Assembly (NCBI GenBank): GCA_902363045.1
Contig: CABIYX010000037.1
Span: forward strand, 1 to 29,876
Direction of reading: 5' to 3'
Source: Clostridiales bacterium
Lineage (GTDB): Bacteria > Bacillota > Clostridia > Oscillospirales > Oscillospiraceae
DNA: 29,876 nucleotides
Under the pieces are notes generated by a model. It had not been told where the DNA came from, searched no databases, and saw nothing but the letters and a program-made list of their open reading frames with translations. The position numbers and the translations under genes were made by a program. Below are positions 1 to 7,386 of the stretch, in pieces (the stretch's first letter is position 1; the number at the start of each line of letters is the position of its first letter).

Positions 1-22
1 CCAGTTCTTTCCGCTTTCCCAT
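1..22 (-). CDS. 5' end of a leftward gene, truncated by the window edge
   Basis: An ATG on the minus strand at 22-20 follows a purine-rich GAGGGAG stretch about 6 nt upstream. It opens a frame reading MGKRKEL before the window ends. Nothing more can be said about the product. It lies just beyond a half copy of the ICE palindrome (74-88), so it may be on the other side of a rearrangement breakpoint. Confidence 0.3.
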
Positions 23-73
23 CTACGCTCCCTCACAATATGATTTTCTTGTCTGCATGATTGGGAGCATACC

Positions 74-88
74 AAAGTGTCCAGAAGT
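74..88. repeat. Half copy of the 23-bp ICE palindrome
   Basis: The centre and right arm (CAAAG then TGTCCAGAAG) match the ten complete copies elsewhere. The left arm is replaced by unrelated sequence. It lies just past the stop codon of the DUF6870-like gene, the same gene-junction placement as the complete copies. Confidence 0.6.
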
Positions 89-99
89 TAGGAAAGAGA

Positions 100-363
100 T
101 TAAAGCCCGCTCTTTTTCCGCTGAAAGAAATCGGAAAGGGCATCCTGTAGGGATGGGGCACTGTCCAGAAACTCCAGCTTGACACCTAAGTCGCCTACGC
201 GGAAACAGTAGGGATTTCCCGTTGCTTTTAAGATATAGCCCGCCCGAAGCTCCTGGGGAACGCCGGGATCAAGAGCCAGGCCGCTTACATCCACCAATTC
301 ATCCTTGTTCATTTTCTGAATATCAACGCTTGCCAGCGCCGAGACATTAAGCTGATTGTTCAT
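100..363 (-). CDS. DUF6870-like small ICE protein
   Basis: This 87-residue soluble protein has no signal peptide or membrane segment. The pattern VDIQKMNKDELVDVSGL, then a proline and charged stretch, then NPYCFRVGDLGVKLEF and a leucine-rich tail matches what I recall of the DUF6870 family, found in Clostridia mobile elements. Its function is unknown. The ATG at 363 has a good AAAGGAGG site upstream. It is transcribed leftward like the regulatory genes beside it. The half palindrome follows its stop. The family assignment is from memory. Confidence 0.6.
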   Translation of the reverse strand: MNNQLNVSALASVDIQKMNKDELVDVSGLALDPGVPQELRAGYILKATGNPYCFRVGDLGVKLEFLDSAPSLQDALSDFFQRKKSGL

Positions 364-429
364 GGAACATACGCCTCCTTTCCAACATTTTTATGCGATT
401 GCCAACTTGTCCTATGAGAAACCAAACAG

Positions 430-455
430 GGGCAGCACCGTTTCCGATGCTGCCC
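430..455. terminator. Hairpin with 8-bp arms (possible terminator)
   Basis: GGGCAGCA (430-437) and TGCTGCCC (448-455) form a perfect stem with a 10-nt loop. Neither side carries a clear T-run, so termination is only a guess. The rest of 364-649 holds GC-rich sequence in which I see no supported gene. Confidence 0.3.
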
Positions 456-649
456 TATTCGTTCCCTCACTTTTATAAATGGAGGGGAGCACCGCGCTCA
501 TTTTCTTGTCCCGTCATAAGACAGCCATACTCGGCAGCGGCACTCCCCCACAAAGGGGGCGGCGGCCTGCGGCCCCCGCGCCTCCTTTGCGGAGAGAAAA
601 CCTCCTCTCACATACCACCAGAAAAAGAGGGGTGAATGGAGATGGTAAC

Positions 650-1072
650 TTAGAAATTTTCCTGCAAATATTTTTTCATGCGCTCAATCCCGCATTTCAC
701 GGAGCAGCGGACGGCGCTCTTGTCTACGCCATCCTCGCGGGCGATCTGACGATAGCTCTTTCCCAAGATCAAATGAGCGTCCACGCGGCGGCCCTGGATT
801 TCTGGCAGGGAGTTGAGGGCGTTCCACAGCCGGAAAAACAGCTCCTTGCGATCCATGAGCTCCTGGGGGCTGGGCTCGTGCAGGCAAGCGGAGTATTCGA
901 TCCCATCGTCACAGTCCAGGGAATAATAAGCCTTGTTGTAGCGCACTCGTTCCGCGTGGGCGGCCTCGTGCCGTCTGCTCTCCAGAAGCTCGGCGGCCAC
1001 TTCATCGGAAACCAAAATGTATTCATCGTGGGTGTACCACGGGTAAAAGTCCTTCAAATTGATTGTTGTCAT
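650..1072 (-). CDS. Sigma-70-like helix-turn-helix protein of ICE regulatory region
   Basis: This 140-residue protein resembles the small sigma-factor-like regulators of Tn916/Tn1549-type elements. The C-terminal third (GRRVDAHLILGKSYRQIAR followed by EDGVDKSAVR and a basic KCGIERMKKYL helix) reads as a sigma region 4-like helix-turn-helix. The N-terminus begins TTINLKDFYPWY, typical of these ICE proteins. In relatives they are thought to control element genes; here that is inference. The ATG at 1072 has a CGGAGG site that overlaps the arm of a 10-bp inverted repeat (1084-1120), which could limit translation. Confidence 0.7.
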   Translation of the reverse strand: MTTINLKDFYPWYTHDEYILVSDEVAAELLESRRHEAAHAERVRYNKAYYSLDCDDGIEYSACLHEPSPQELMDRKELFFRLWNALNSLPEIQGRRVDAHLILGKSYRQIAREDGVDKSAVRCSVKCGIERMKKYLQENF

Positions 1073-1083
1073 TGGTATATCCT

Positions 1084-1120
1084 CCGTTCAGATAGTTGGG
1101 GTGAATGGTGATCTGAACGG
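1084..1120 (-). promoter_or_regulatory. Inverted repeat overlapping the ribosome site of the sigma-like gene
   Basis: CCGTTCAGAT (1084-1093) and ATCTGAACGG (1111-1120) are perfect 10-bp arms separated by 17 nt. In the leftward transcript the stem ends inside CGGAGG, the ribosome site about 9 nt from the ATG at 1072. It could be a translational hairpin or a protein operator. The rest of the 1073-1376 gap shows only the repeats listed at 1292-1378. Confidence 0.5.
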
Positions 1121-1291
1121 GGAAAGGTGGAGAGCGGCATCGAAACTCAACTCGTTTTTTTCTTCTTGCTATGAATCGCAGTACACTTTGTTTTCCGTGC
1201 TGAGCTTCTAGGAAACATTGAAATTCATATTCGACAACTCAGAAAACCAAAGTGGCCTGGGATTCATCGAAACCTCCCTTCACCATATAAA

Positions 1292-1378
1292 TGAATTACA
1301 ATACCTAAAACAGGCGCACTGTGATGAATTTAGTCAGAAAAGAGTGTATTGTAAAATGTTTTTGAGGTGAATTACAAT
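1292..1378 (+). promoter_or_regulatory. Candidate operator repeats upstream of XRE gene
   Basis: TGAATTACAAT occurs twice in direct orientation, at 1292-1302 and 1368-1378. The second copy runs into the ATG of the XRE gene. A related inverted copy (ATTGTAAAAT) sits at 1348-1357. Paired sites around a repressor gene start suggest autoregulation. No clear -35/-10 pair was identified. Confidence 0.35.
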
Positions 1379-1727
1379 GCAATTTTATTCCAAGCCTTTA
1401 GGCGACGCAGTAAAGCGTGCGCGAGCTGAACTTGGTTTCACACAGAATCAAGTTGCAGAAGCGGCAGATATTGATGTACGTACAGTACTGAACATAGAGA
1501 ACTATAAAGGCAATCCTAAAATGGAAGTCCTCTTCCCTCTTGTACGTGTGTTGAAAATGGACTCCAGAGAGATTTTCTATCCAGAAATGCGTCGTGAAAG
1601 CCCTGCAATTCGCCGGTTGCGCTTCTTGATAGAAGAATGTAGTGAAGAAGAAGCAGAGGCTTTAGCACCTGCGATAGAGTCTATTCTGTCGGTATTGAGA
1701 TCAAAAACAGCTGCTACGGTTGGCTAA
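1377..1727 (+). CDS. XRE-family transcriptional regulator
   Basis: This 116-residue protein has a Cro/CI-type helix-turn-helix at about residues 8-62: LGDAVKRARAELGFTQNQVA, then AADIDVRTVLNIENYKGNP with the recognition helix. The C-terminal half is acidic and helical (EECSEEEAEALAPAIESIL) and probably dimerises. It is read rightward, against the flanking genes, as expected for a repressor facing the element's early genes. A GAGGTG ribosome site precedes the ATG. The targets are not visible, but the repeats in its own leader are candidates. Confidence 0.8.
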   Translation: MQFYSKPLGDAVKRARAELGFTQNQVAEAADIDVRTVLNIENYKGNPKMEVLFPLVRVLKMDSREIFYPEMRRESPAIRRLRFLIEECSEEEAEALAPAIESILSVLRSKTAATVG

Positions 1728-1735
1728 TCATAAAA

Positions 1736-1775
1736 AAGAGAGCCTGCGTCCCTTATATTGGGGAAGCAGGCTCTT
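1736..1775. terminator. Convergent-gene terminator hairpin
   Basis: AAGAGAGCCTGC (1736-1747) pairs with GCAGGCTCTT (1766-1775). On the minus strand the stem runs into a CTCTCTTTTTTAT tract, typical of an intrinsic terminator for the KTR gene. It lies between the convergent XRE and KTR genes and may serve both. Confidence 0.7.
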
Positions 1776-1780
1776 CATGC

Positions 1781-2026
1781 CTAAGTGTCAGGCTCTTTGC
1801 TTACTACCATTTTCAGTTGTACGACATCTACCCTGATTTCTTTTTTACATTTCGGGCAGTAAAGAGGGAATTTCACAAGGACAGTATCTGCATATATTTT
1901 TGTTCGTGTCTTTCCACCACAGATTGGGCAGCAAACCCACAGTGAGCCTTGTTGATCGTTTTTTACTGGTTCTATTCCGTCGTGTCTCTGCGTTAATCGG
2001 CGGGATCTATCAGACGAAATATACAT
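1781..2026 (-). CDS. Cysteine-rich KTR domain protein
   Basis: This 81-residue protein has two CxxC knuckles, CPICGGKTRTKIYADT near residue 33 and YCPKCKKEI near residue 57. This is the hallmark of the cysteine-rich KTR family, probably a small zinc ribbon. These proteins are common beside Tn1549/Tn916-like regulatory genes and have no established role. The start at 2026 lies 13 nt past the stop of the anti-sigma gene, so the two may share a transcript. The first 20 or so residues are not typical, and a later start is possible. Confidence 0.75.
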   Translation of the reverse strand: MYISSDRSRRLTQRHDGIEPVKNDQQGSLWVCCPICGGKTRTKIYADTVLVKFPLYCPKCKKEIRVDVVQLKMVVSKEPDT

Positions 2027-2038
2027 ACCCTCAAAAGG

Positions 2039-3106
2039 TCAGTTGGCTTCGATCGAGATTTGATGATTTCCGTATTTCACATAGTCTACCTGAGACAGAT
2101 CCAACGGAGCGGCGAACACATAATACTCCATGCCTTCCATACCCGCAGTCTCACTAATAGCTACTGTGGAGCCGTCCTTTAAGACAACTTCCAAGGGACC
2201 GACATACGGAACAATGCGGTTGTTGTTAGGTTCTGTAGCGGAGTAACTGAAAGTAAGGCTCAAAGGCGAAAGAGTCAGGTTCTCCAGCGTACTGGTATAT
2301 CCATATTCTTCATCCGTCCAGGTCAGGCCAGCCGTATCCAGCGAGAGTATCTCGGTATCATTATAAAGGGTAATGTCGAAGGAAAACTCTCCACTCAGAA
2401 TTTGAGTATATTCCTTTTCGGGAGTCTGAAGCCATAGTCCATGAAGGGTAAGCTGCTTGGACACCTCGTCATTGAAACGGACATCGGTTCCGGTTTGAGC
2501 TCCAATCCAGATAACAACTTCTTTCAAATTATCCTGGGGATTTTCATCAGGGAGCCAATCACATTTGAGGATGTAACCACTATCGGAATAGGCACCATCC
2601 TCAAAGGTAAGCTCCAATGCTTCACCAGGCCCAAAAAGCTGGTAGCATCCATCTGTCTTGCTATCATAATCGGGCAGAATCACATCTTCCGGTGCCTTGA
2701 TCTGGAGACGGAGATAGTAAACGTTTTCGTCGGCCAGAGCTGCAATAGGTGTAATAGTTGTGCCGTTGCTGGTTACACCATTCTCAAAAGTCTTTCCCAT
2801 CTGGTCAATGATCTGAATCTGGCCATCCGAAAGAGAGCCATTCTTTTCAGCAAAGAAATTTTGAAGCAGCGCTCCCGCACCGAGTACATGACCAACTGCC
2901 AATGCAGAAACAGTAAGTGTAGAAATGATTGCTGCAACCGCCAAAAAACGAAGTGGACGGATGTGTTTCCGCGGTTTATTCATTGATACTTTATTCATAG
3001 TTAACTCCTTAATCCGTGACGAGGAGTAAGGAGTAGTAATGCCCAAATCCAAACCCTCTACCGGGTATGAATCCAGCAAATCGGAAATATTACGCTTCAT
3101 TAACAA
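2039..3106 (-). CDS. DUF4179 membrane protein, probable anti-sigma factor
   Basis: This 355-residue single-pass membrane protein is encoded directly behind an ECF sigma factor and overlaps it by 17 nt. Residues 1-50 are cytoplasmic and charged. A transmembrane helix (FLAVAAIISTLTVSALAVG) lies near 53-72. The remaining ~280 residues form a predicted extracellular beta-rich region of the DUF4179 type. In this gene pair the N-terminal part normally holds the sigma factor at the membrane until a signal reaches the outer domain. That role is inferred from the pairing and topology. The signal is unknown. Confidence 0.75.
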   Translation of the reverse strand: MLMKRNISDLLDSYPVEGLDLGITTPYSSSRIKELTMNKVSMNKPRKHIRPLRFLAVAAIISTLTVSALAVGHVLGAGALLQNFFAEKNGSLSDGQIQIIDQMGKTFENGVTSNGTTITPIAALADENVYYLRLQIKAPEDVILPDYDSKTDGCYQLFGPGEALELTFEDGAYSDSGYILKCDWLPDENPQDNLKEVVIWIGAQTGTDVRFNDEVSKQLTLHGLWLQTPEKEYTQILSGEFSFDITLYNDTEILSLDTAGLTWTDEEYGYTSTLENLTLSPLSLTFSYSATEPNNNRIVPYVGPLEVVLKDGSTVAISETAGMEGMEYYVFAAPLDLSQVDYVKYGNHQISIEAN

Positions 3107-3641
3107 ATCCCTTCCTCGTCAGTATTTCTTTTAGTTTTGCGCGACCTCTTCTTAGCCTGGTTTTGATGGTTGATTCATTGATTGCCATGCTAAGGGAGAT
3201 CTCTTGAATCGTTTGAGCGTAGTAATAATATCGTAAAAAAATCTCTTGATCTTGTTCCGGCAACGATTGGATTGCTTTACGAACGAGCTGTTGCTCCTCG
3301 GCCTGCTCAACATCATTCAGCGGATCATTGGGGCCGGGAATATCAAGAAAATCATCTTCTAGCGGAAGAGTCTTTCCCATCTTCCGCAACTTGTTTTTTG
3401 CTTTATTTCTCGCAACGGCAGCAAGCCATCCTTTTACAAAACCCGGTTTCAATTCGGATGATTGCTGCCATGCAGCCAGAAATACATCTGATACGACCTC
3501 CTCTCCGTCCTCCTGGGACATAGCACCGCGAAGAATATTCCATACCACAGTAGACACATAAGGTATGTAAATATCCATAAGCGATTCTAGCCCAGATGGA
3601 TCACCAGTTTGCATTTTATGCAATATGGCATCTTCTCTCAT
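3090..3641 (-). CDS. ECF-type RNA polymerase sigma factor
   Basis: This 183-residue sigma-70 family protein has region 2 at about residues 22-90 (LMDIYIPYVSTVVWNILRG, then VVSDVFLAAWQQS and VKGWLAAVARNKAKNKLRK). Region 4 is at about 125-175 (LPEQDQEIFLRYYYYAQTI, then EISLSMAINESTIKTRLRRG). There is no region 1.1 or 3, as usual for group 4 sigma factors. AGGAG lies 8 nt before the ATG at 3641. The anti-sigma gene overlaps its end, so the two are coupled. A GAAACC-type -35 upstream suggests autoregulation. Confidence 0.85.
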   Translation of the reverse strand: MREDAILHKMQTGDPSGLESLMDIYIPYVSTVVWNILRGAMSQEDGEEVVSDVFLAAWQQSSELKPGFVKGWLAAVARNKAKNKLRKMGKTLPLEDDFLDIPGPNDPLNDVEQAEEQQLVRKAIQSLPEQDQEIFLRYYYYAQTIQEISLSMAINESTIKTRLRRGRAKLKEILTRKGFVNEA

Positions 3642-3706
3642 AAGAAAGGCTCCTAACTGTCTTTGAAAGCTGCTTTCGCTTATAATATCACATCATTTTA
3701 ATGCTA

Positions 3707-3713
3707 GGTTTCA
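3707..3713 (-). promoter_or_regulatory. Candidate ECF -35 element (TGAAACC)
   Basis: TGAAACC on the minus strand, about 66 nt upstream of the sigma gene, resembles the GAAAC -35 core of many ECF promoters. The region downstream is AT-rich (TGATATTATAAG). No convincing ECF -10 was assigned. It would fit autoregulation of the sigma/anti-sigma operon. Confidence 0.3.
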
Positions 3714-3733
3714 AAAATTTTTGCTTTTGATGG

Positions 3734-3904
3734 CTACTGAAAGCGGTAGCGATTTTGGGCATATTCATCGATAAATTTGAGATATTGTTCACGGCTTGTA
3801 ATTTCTAACGGTAGTCCGTTTTCCATAGTATGAAATGATACAATGTGATTTTCCTCGTCAATCCATACGCGCCACGATTCGCACAACTCTTTTTCTACTT
3901 CCAT
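3734..3904 (-). CDS. Conserved small ICE protein, 56 aa
   Basis: The ATG at 3904 is preceded by GGAGGG with a 7-nt spacer, a convincing start. The product begins MEVEKELCESWRVWIDEENH, continues IVSFHTMENGLPLEI, and ends YRFQ. I recall similar short proteins with WRVWIDEE and a C-terminal YRFQ next to transfer and regulatory genes of Tn1549-like elements. No function is known. It has no signal peptide or membrane segment. It stands alone, divergent in nothing but spacing from the sigma gene to its left. Confidence 0.6.
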   Translation of the reverse strand: MEVEKELCESWRVWIDEENHIVSFHTMENGLPLEITSREQYLKFIDEYAQNRYRFQ

Positions 3905-4101
3905 TCAGTATCCCTCCATCTACCACGGTTGCTTAAGAAAATTCTTTATAAAGTTGATTGTTGCAATAAGGACAGAATTTGTTTCATATCGCCTCGCATC
4001 ACTAATATCACATAAAAACTGTGCGTAGTTTCAAAAATCAAAAAAGGAAATATATGGAAAATATAGAGTGTGTGGCGTTGCAATTTTGGCAAGCAATTCG
4101 G

Positions 4102-4169
4102 GTGTGGCCACACTCCGAAATTTTCACAGGCCGCAGGCCCGTGAAAATGCTTGTTGGGGAACTCCCCAA
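4102..4169. repeat. Cluster of hairpins downstream of relaxase (candidate oriT or terminator)
   Basis: Three inverted repeats follow one another: GTGTGGCCACAC (4102-4113); TTTTCAC...GTGAAAA with inner GGCC/GGCC arms (4121-4147); TTGGGG AACT CCCCAA (4154-4169). A copy of the ICE palindrome follows at 4180-4202. This density of structure next to a relaxase gene fits an oriT or a strong terminator. The rest of the 3905-4237 gap shows no gene I can support. Confidence 0.4.
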
Positions 4170-4179
4170 ACCCGCTGAA

Positions 4180-4202
4180 CTTCTGGACAAAGTGTCCAGA
4201 AG
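4180..4202. repeat. ICE palindrome copy 1
   Basis: Perfect 10-bp arms CTTCTGGACA / TGTCCAGAAG with an AAG centre. It lies 35 nt beyond the relaxase stop codon and outside any gene. Confidence 0.9.
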
Positions 4203-4237
4203 TCCCGGCGCAAGCGCCTGTTGTCGGCGGCCCGGAG

Positions 4238-5644
4238 CTAACGCTCCTGGGCCTTATTTTTTTGCTCGTCCGCATGGCCGAGCAGGTGATCGATATTCGC
4301 CTTGACTGCCACGGCCTGCCGCATATCCGCCTGGGCTTTGCGGTATTCCGCATAGAGGGCCTTTTTCTTTTCGGAGAGCTCCCGGCGCTGCTTTTTCAGC
4401 GTGTCCATTTTAGGGAGCTTTGCCCCGTCCAAAAGCTCACTCATAGCCGTCTTTGCCGCCCGGTAGTCTGCCAGCTCCGCCTTGTGCTGGGCCAAATACT
4501 TTTTAGAATACCGGGCCGCCTTGTAGCCGTCAAACACAGGCCGCGTCTTTGCATACTGCACCACCGCGCCCATGAGCTCGGAGGTTTTGGAAAGGGCGGC
4601 CTCCGTGTCCCGCAGCTCCTCGGCCAGCTTGTGAGTCCGATCCACCGCCGCCTCGGTGCTTGCCGCAAGAGCCTCGTAATCGGCAAGCCCATGCTCCCGA
4701 AGATACAGGAGCGCGGCGGCCATCTGCTTTATGTTATAGACTTTGGCCCACCGCTCATAGGACGGGCCCTTGCCCTGGGCCATGCGTTCTTGAATGTCGA
4801 TGATCAGATTGACGCACCGGGCCGGGGCCGGGCTGTCCTGGGGAAGCTCCGGGATGGGCCGCTCCCCGGCAATCGCCGCCCGGATGTCATCGGGATCAAA
4901 ACCGGGGCCCAGGGTGGATGCCCGCAGGCGGGTGTACTTTTCCTGCCCAGGGGCCAGGAACGAGATCACGCCGCCCCGCCCATGCTTTACTTGAAAGCCG
5001 GACTCCTTCATGAGCCGCAGAAACGCCGGGAAATCGGCGGGCTTTTGCTCCAGAGCCGCCACGATCCCCAGCCGCACCCGCTGCTGGGCCGAGGGGGGCT
5101 TTTCCCCGATCCATTGTCCATAGTGGAGAAAGCGGCCCTTGCTGTGCTGCTTCGGATTTTGAATAACAGACAGCTCGTGCTCAATGCACACCCGGTCAGA
5201 GAGCCGCCGCACCGCAAAGCTGGAGCCGATGAAGTTATGGAATTTCCGGGAACAGTCCTGGGCGGTGGAGTTGTAATAGATGTGGTTGTGAATGTGGCCC
5301 TTGTCAATGTGGGTGCAGACAAAGAACTGATACTTGCCCTTTGTCCAGCGCATGGCTGTTTCATATCCGATTTTGTTTGCCTCCTCCGGCGTGACCTCGC
5401 CTGGCGGGAACGCCTGCCGGATCTGAAAGAACAGGGCCCCGCGCTCCACGGACCGGCCCGTTTCCGCCTGGTACTGGCTTTTCAGCAACAGGAACTCAGC
5501 GGGGGCGGATGCAGGATCACAGAGATAGGCAGACACGGCCCCCAGCTTTTTCGGATTTAGCCCATAGGCAAACCGCTCCTCCATCGTCTGGATGGCCGTT
5601 TTCCCATCCGCTACCTTGTAGGGCCGGATGTAGGTTGTAGCGAT
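4238..5644 (-). CDS. ICE relaxase (MOBP-like, Tn1549 type)
   Basis: This protein of about 468 residues should nick oriT and lead the transferred strand. The N-terminus TTYIRPYKVADGKTAIQT and the motif KYQFFVCTHIDKGHIHNHIY, with HxDxxHxHNH as the metal-binding histidine triad, match relaxases of Tn1549/CTn elements. The C-terminal half is helical and charged. The frame is open from a TTG at 5707, but that codon lies against a palindrome and lacks a ribosome site. AAAGGAGG stands 7 nt before an in-frame ATC (5644-5642), just where relatives begin MATTYIRPYK. I therefore place the start at ATC, a very unusual codon. Confidence 0.85.
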   Translation of the reverse strand: MATTYIRPYKVADGKTAIQTMEERFAYGLNPKKLGAVSAYLCDPASAPAEFLLLKSQYQAETGRSVERGALFFQIRQAFPPGEVTPEEANKIGYETAMRWTKGKYQFFVCTHIDKGHIHNHIYYNSTAQDCSRKFHNFIGSSFAVRRLSDRVCIEHELSVIQNPKQHSKGRFLHYGQWIGEKPPSAQQRVRLGIVAALEQKPADFPAFLRLMKESGFQVKHGRGGVISFLAPGQEKYTRLRASTLGPGFDPDDIRAAIAGERPIPELPQDSPAPARCVNLIIDIQERMAQGKGPSYERWAKVYNIKQMAAALLYLREHGLADYEALAASTEAAVDRTHKLAEELRDTEAALSKTSELMGAVVQYAKTRPVFDGYKAARYSKKYLAQHKAELADYRAAKTAMSELLDGAKLPKMDTLKKQRRELSEKKKALYAEYRKAQADMRQAVAVKANIDHLLGHADEQKNKAQER

Positions 5645-5707
5645 AGCCGCACCTCCTTTCCCAGCAGAAAAAACGGGCGGCGGTCTGTTCCACCCGCCGC
5701 CCGGCAA

Positions 5708-5729
5708 CTCTGGACATTTTGTCCAGAAG
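5708..5729. repeat. ICE palindrome copy 2
   Basis: TCTGGACA / TGTCCAGA core with a TTT centre and degenerate outer bases on the left arm. It is upstream of the relaxase and marks one border of the AT-rich cargo. The right flank GTCCAGAAGTATTAG nearly repeats that of copy 3. Confidence 0.85.
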
Positions 5730-5795
5730 TATTAGTAATCAGGTTTTCATAGCAATAACTCTATGAAACAAGGTTTATCTCTGGATTTTGGCTAA

Positions 5796-6398
5796 CTATT
5801 CATTTAATATGGCTGAGATTGTTTCTGGTGCATATTTATTGACCTCGTGTCCCGCACCAGGGATGATATGCAAAGTTGCTTGGGGAAGTAACTCATTTAA
5901 CTTTATTGATGCTTTTAGATTGGCCCTATCTTTTCCCCCACACAAAACAGTAACAGGACAAGTAATCTTGCTTAATTGTGAAGTAAAATCTAATGACCGC
6001 ATCGAATGGGACAGCTTAATCGTGTCACTTTTTGATAGTCCCATGTTGTAAAAACTCTTAGCGGGCATACAGCGGAACAAGAGATTTTGAAAATCTATCA
6101 GTAATGTTGGTACTTTGTATTGTGCGCCGATCAAGACCAGCGAAGCCACTTTATCCCCATGCCGAATAGTAAAATCGAGTGCAAGTAGCGCCCCTAACGA
6201 TAAGCCACAAATATGAAGTGGCTCTGTTGCATTAGAATACTGCCGTTCAAGATTAGCCAAAATCCGGGAGTAGGATATTTCATTCCTCATTGAAGGAAAA
6301 AGCTCTGGACACTCAACATTAGAAGTTGAAAGTTGACAGACTACATCTTTCCAGTCTTGTGCTGTTTGTCCTAATCCGTGTAGAAGAACTGTTTTCAT
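5796..6398 (-). CDS. Alpha/beta hydrolase (cargo)
   Basis: This 200-residue protein has the full alpha/beta-hydrolase signature: oxyanion-loop motif LLHGLGQT at residues 5-12, nucleophile elbow GLSLG with Ser67, Asp157 in CGGKDRAN, and His184 in GAGHEV. It lacks a signal peptide, so it is cytoplasmic. The cap domain is small, and the protein is shorter than typical esterases (~250 aa). The substrate cannot be told. Its ATG overlaps the stop of the upstream XRE-membrane regulator (ATGA), so translation is coupled. Base composition is visibly more AT-rich than the conjugation genes on both sides, suggesting recent acquisition. Confidence 0.8.
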   Translation of the reverse strand: MKTVLLHGLGQTAQDWKDVVCQLSTSNVECPELFPSMRNEISYSRILANLERQYSNATEPLHICGLSLGALLALDFTIRHGDKVASLVLIGAQYKVPTLLIDFQNLLFRCMPAKSFYNMGLSKSDTIKLSHSMRSLDFTSQLSKITCPVTVLCGGKDRANLKASIKLNELLPQATLHIIPGAGHEVNKYAPETISAILNE

Positions 6399-7198
6399 TT
6401 GTTGTCTGCGGCATCCCCTTTCTTATGATAATGCAAATAATCTATCCCAAAGCATACAAGAGAAAGCGCCAGAGTGATCCCACTGTTGAATATGTCAGAT
6501 GTAAAATCAAACTGGACTTGTGGCAAAAAGTAAGCTGAAATATGGGTAATCGCAATCGGTACTGGTATCAAAACCAACAGGGTAAAACCAAATGCCCGCC
6601 ACATATTTTTCCTGCACTTGCGGAAAATCCCGTATATTATCCAGATAGCAGCAATCGCAATCAGCGTTATGCAAATGCCCAATGTGAATATAACTGACTT
6701 ATTCAATAGCAAGGACAAGACTGCCAGTAGTGGAATAGGAATGGTACTGACTACAACTAAGGTTTTCAAAACGATCTTTGTTCTGGAAATCAGACTTGGA
6801 AGCAATATAAGCCATGCAGCTACGATTGAAACAGCGGCAATCAATGACCATGATAACCTTTCCGAAGTAAAGTAGTCACAGATCAGGCATACGCAGCCTG
6901 CAATCAATGCTGACGCAGAAACGATTACCAAAACAATACGCTTGCCTCTTTCAGATAAACGATAACTACGCTTCTTATAAGGCAACTCGTCTGGTTCGGT
7001 CATTTCATCTTTAATAAGATAATCTGAGGACACGTTGAAAATGTCGCTAAGCTGGGCTATAAAATCCAAATCAGGGGTTGATTGTCCCAATTCCCATTTT
7101 GAAATCGTCTGTCGTGTAACTGTTACCTTTTCAGCGAGTGCCTCTTGTGAAAGCCCCCGTTGCTTTCTTAATCTTTGTATTTTCTCTCCGATGGTCAT
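6395..7198 (-). CDS. XRE regulator with membrane-spanning C-terminus (cargo)
   Basis: Residues 1-60 of this 267-residue protein form a classic HTH: MTIGEKIQRLRKQRGLSQEA, LAEKVTVTRQTISKWELGQS, then a linker. After about residue 87 there are roughly five hydrophobic helices (for example VLVIVSASALIAGCVCLI and LVVVSTIPIPLLAVLSLLL). Such membrane-anchored XRE proteins often sense envelope signals, but the ligand is unknown. The ATG at 7198 follows GGAGG by 10 nt. It forms a two-gene unit with the hydrolase. Both genes lie exactly between palindrome copies 2 and 3. Confidence 0.8.
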   Translation of the reverse strand: MTIGEKIQRLRKQRGLSQEALAEKVTVTRQTISKWELGQSTPDLDFIAQLSDIFNVSSDYLIKDEMTEPDELPYKKRSYRLSERGKRIVLVIVSASALIAGCVCLICDYFTSERLSWSLIAAVSIVAAWLILLPSLISRTKIVLKTLVVVSTIPIPLLAVLSLLLNKSVIFTLGICITLIAIAAIWIIYGIFRKCRKNMWRAFGFTLLVLIPVPIAITHISAYFLPQVQFDFTSDIFNSGITLALSLVCFGIDYLHYHKKGDAADNK

Positions 7199-7361
7199 AT
7201 TGTTGTTTCCTCCAGCCTTGCTGTTTGATTTGAGAAAATCATAACAAATTAGGCACTCTATTTCTACCAACACAAGCGGGAACCGCCGCAATGAACCGTT
7301 GCAAAAGTGATTTTTACTTACTCAAATAATATATCATGCTAATTTGAACCTGTCCATGTAA

Positions 7362-7384
7362 CCTCTGGACACCTTGTCCAGAAG
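7362..7384. repeat. ICE palindrome copy 3
   Basis: Core CTCTGGACA / TGTCCAGAAG with a CCT centre. It lies 2 nt beyond the CD1845 stop and is the second border of the AT-rich cargo. Confidence 0.9.
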
Positions 7385-7386
7385 TA

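Noticed and set aside
479..1111. A 210-codon plus-strand open frame
   Set aside because: Its second half is antisense to the sigma-like HTH gene. The first half is low-complexity and Arg/Pro-rich.
4151..5560. A 469-codon plus-strand open frame
   Set aside because: It is a shadow of the relaxase gene, which carries the histidine triad on the other strand.
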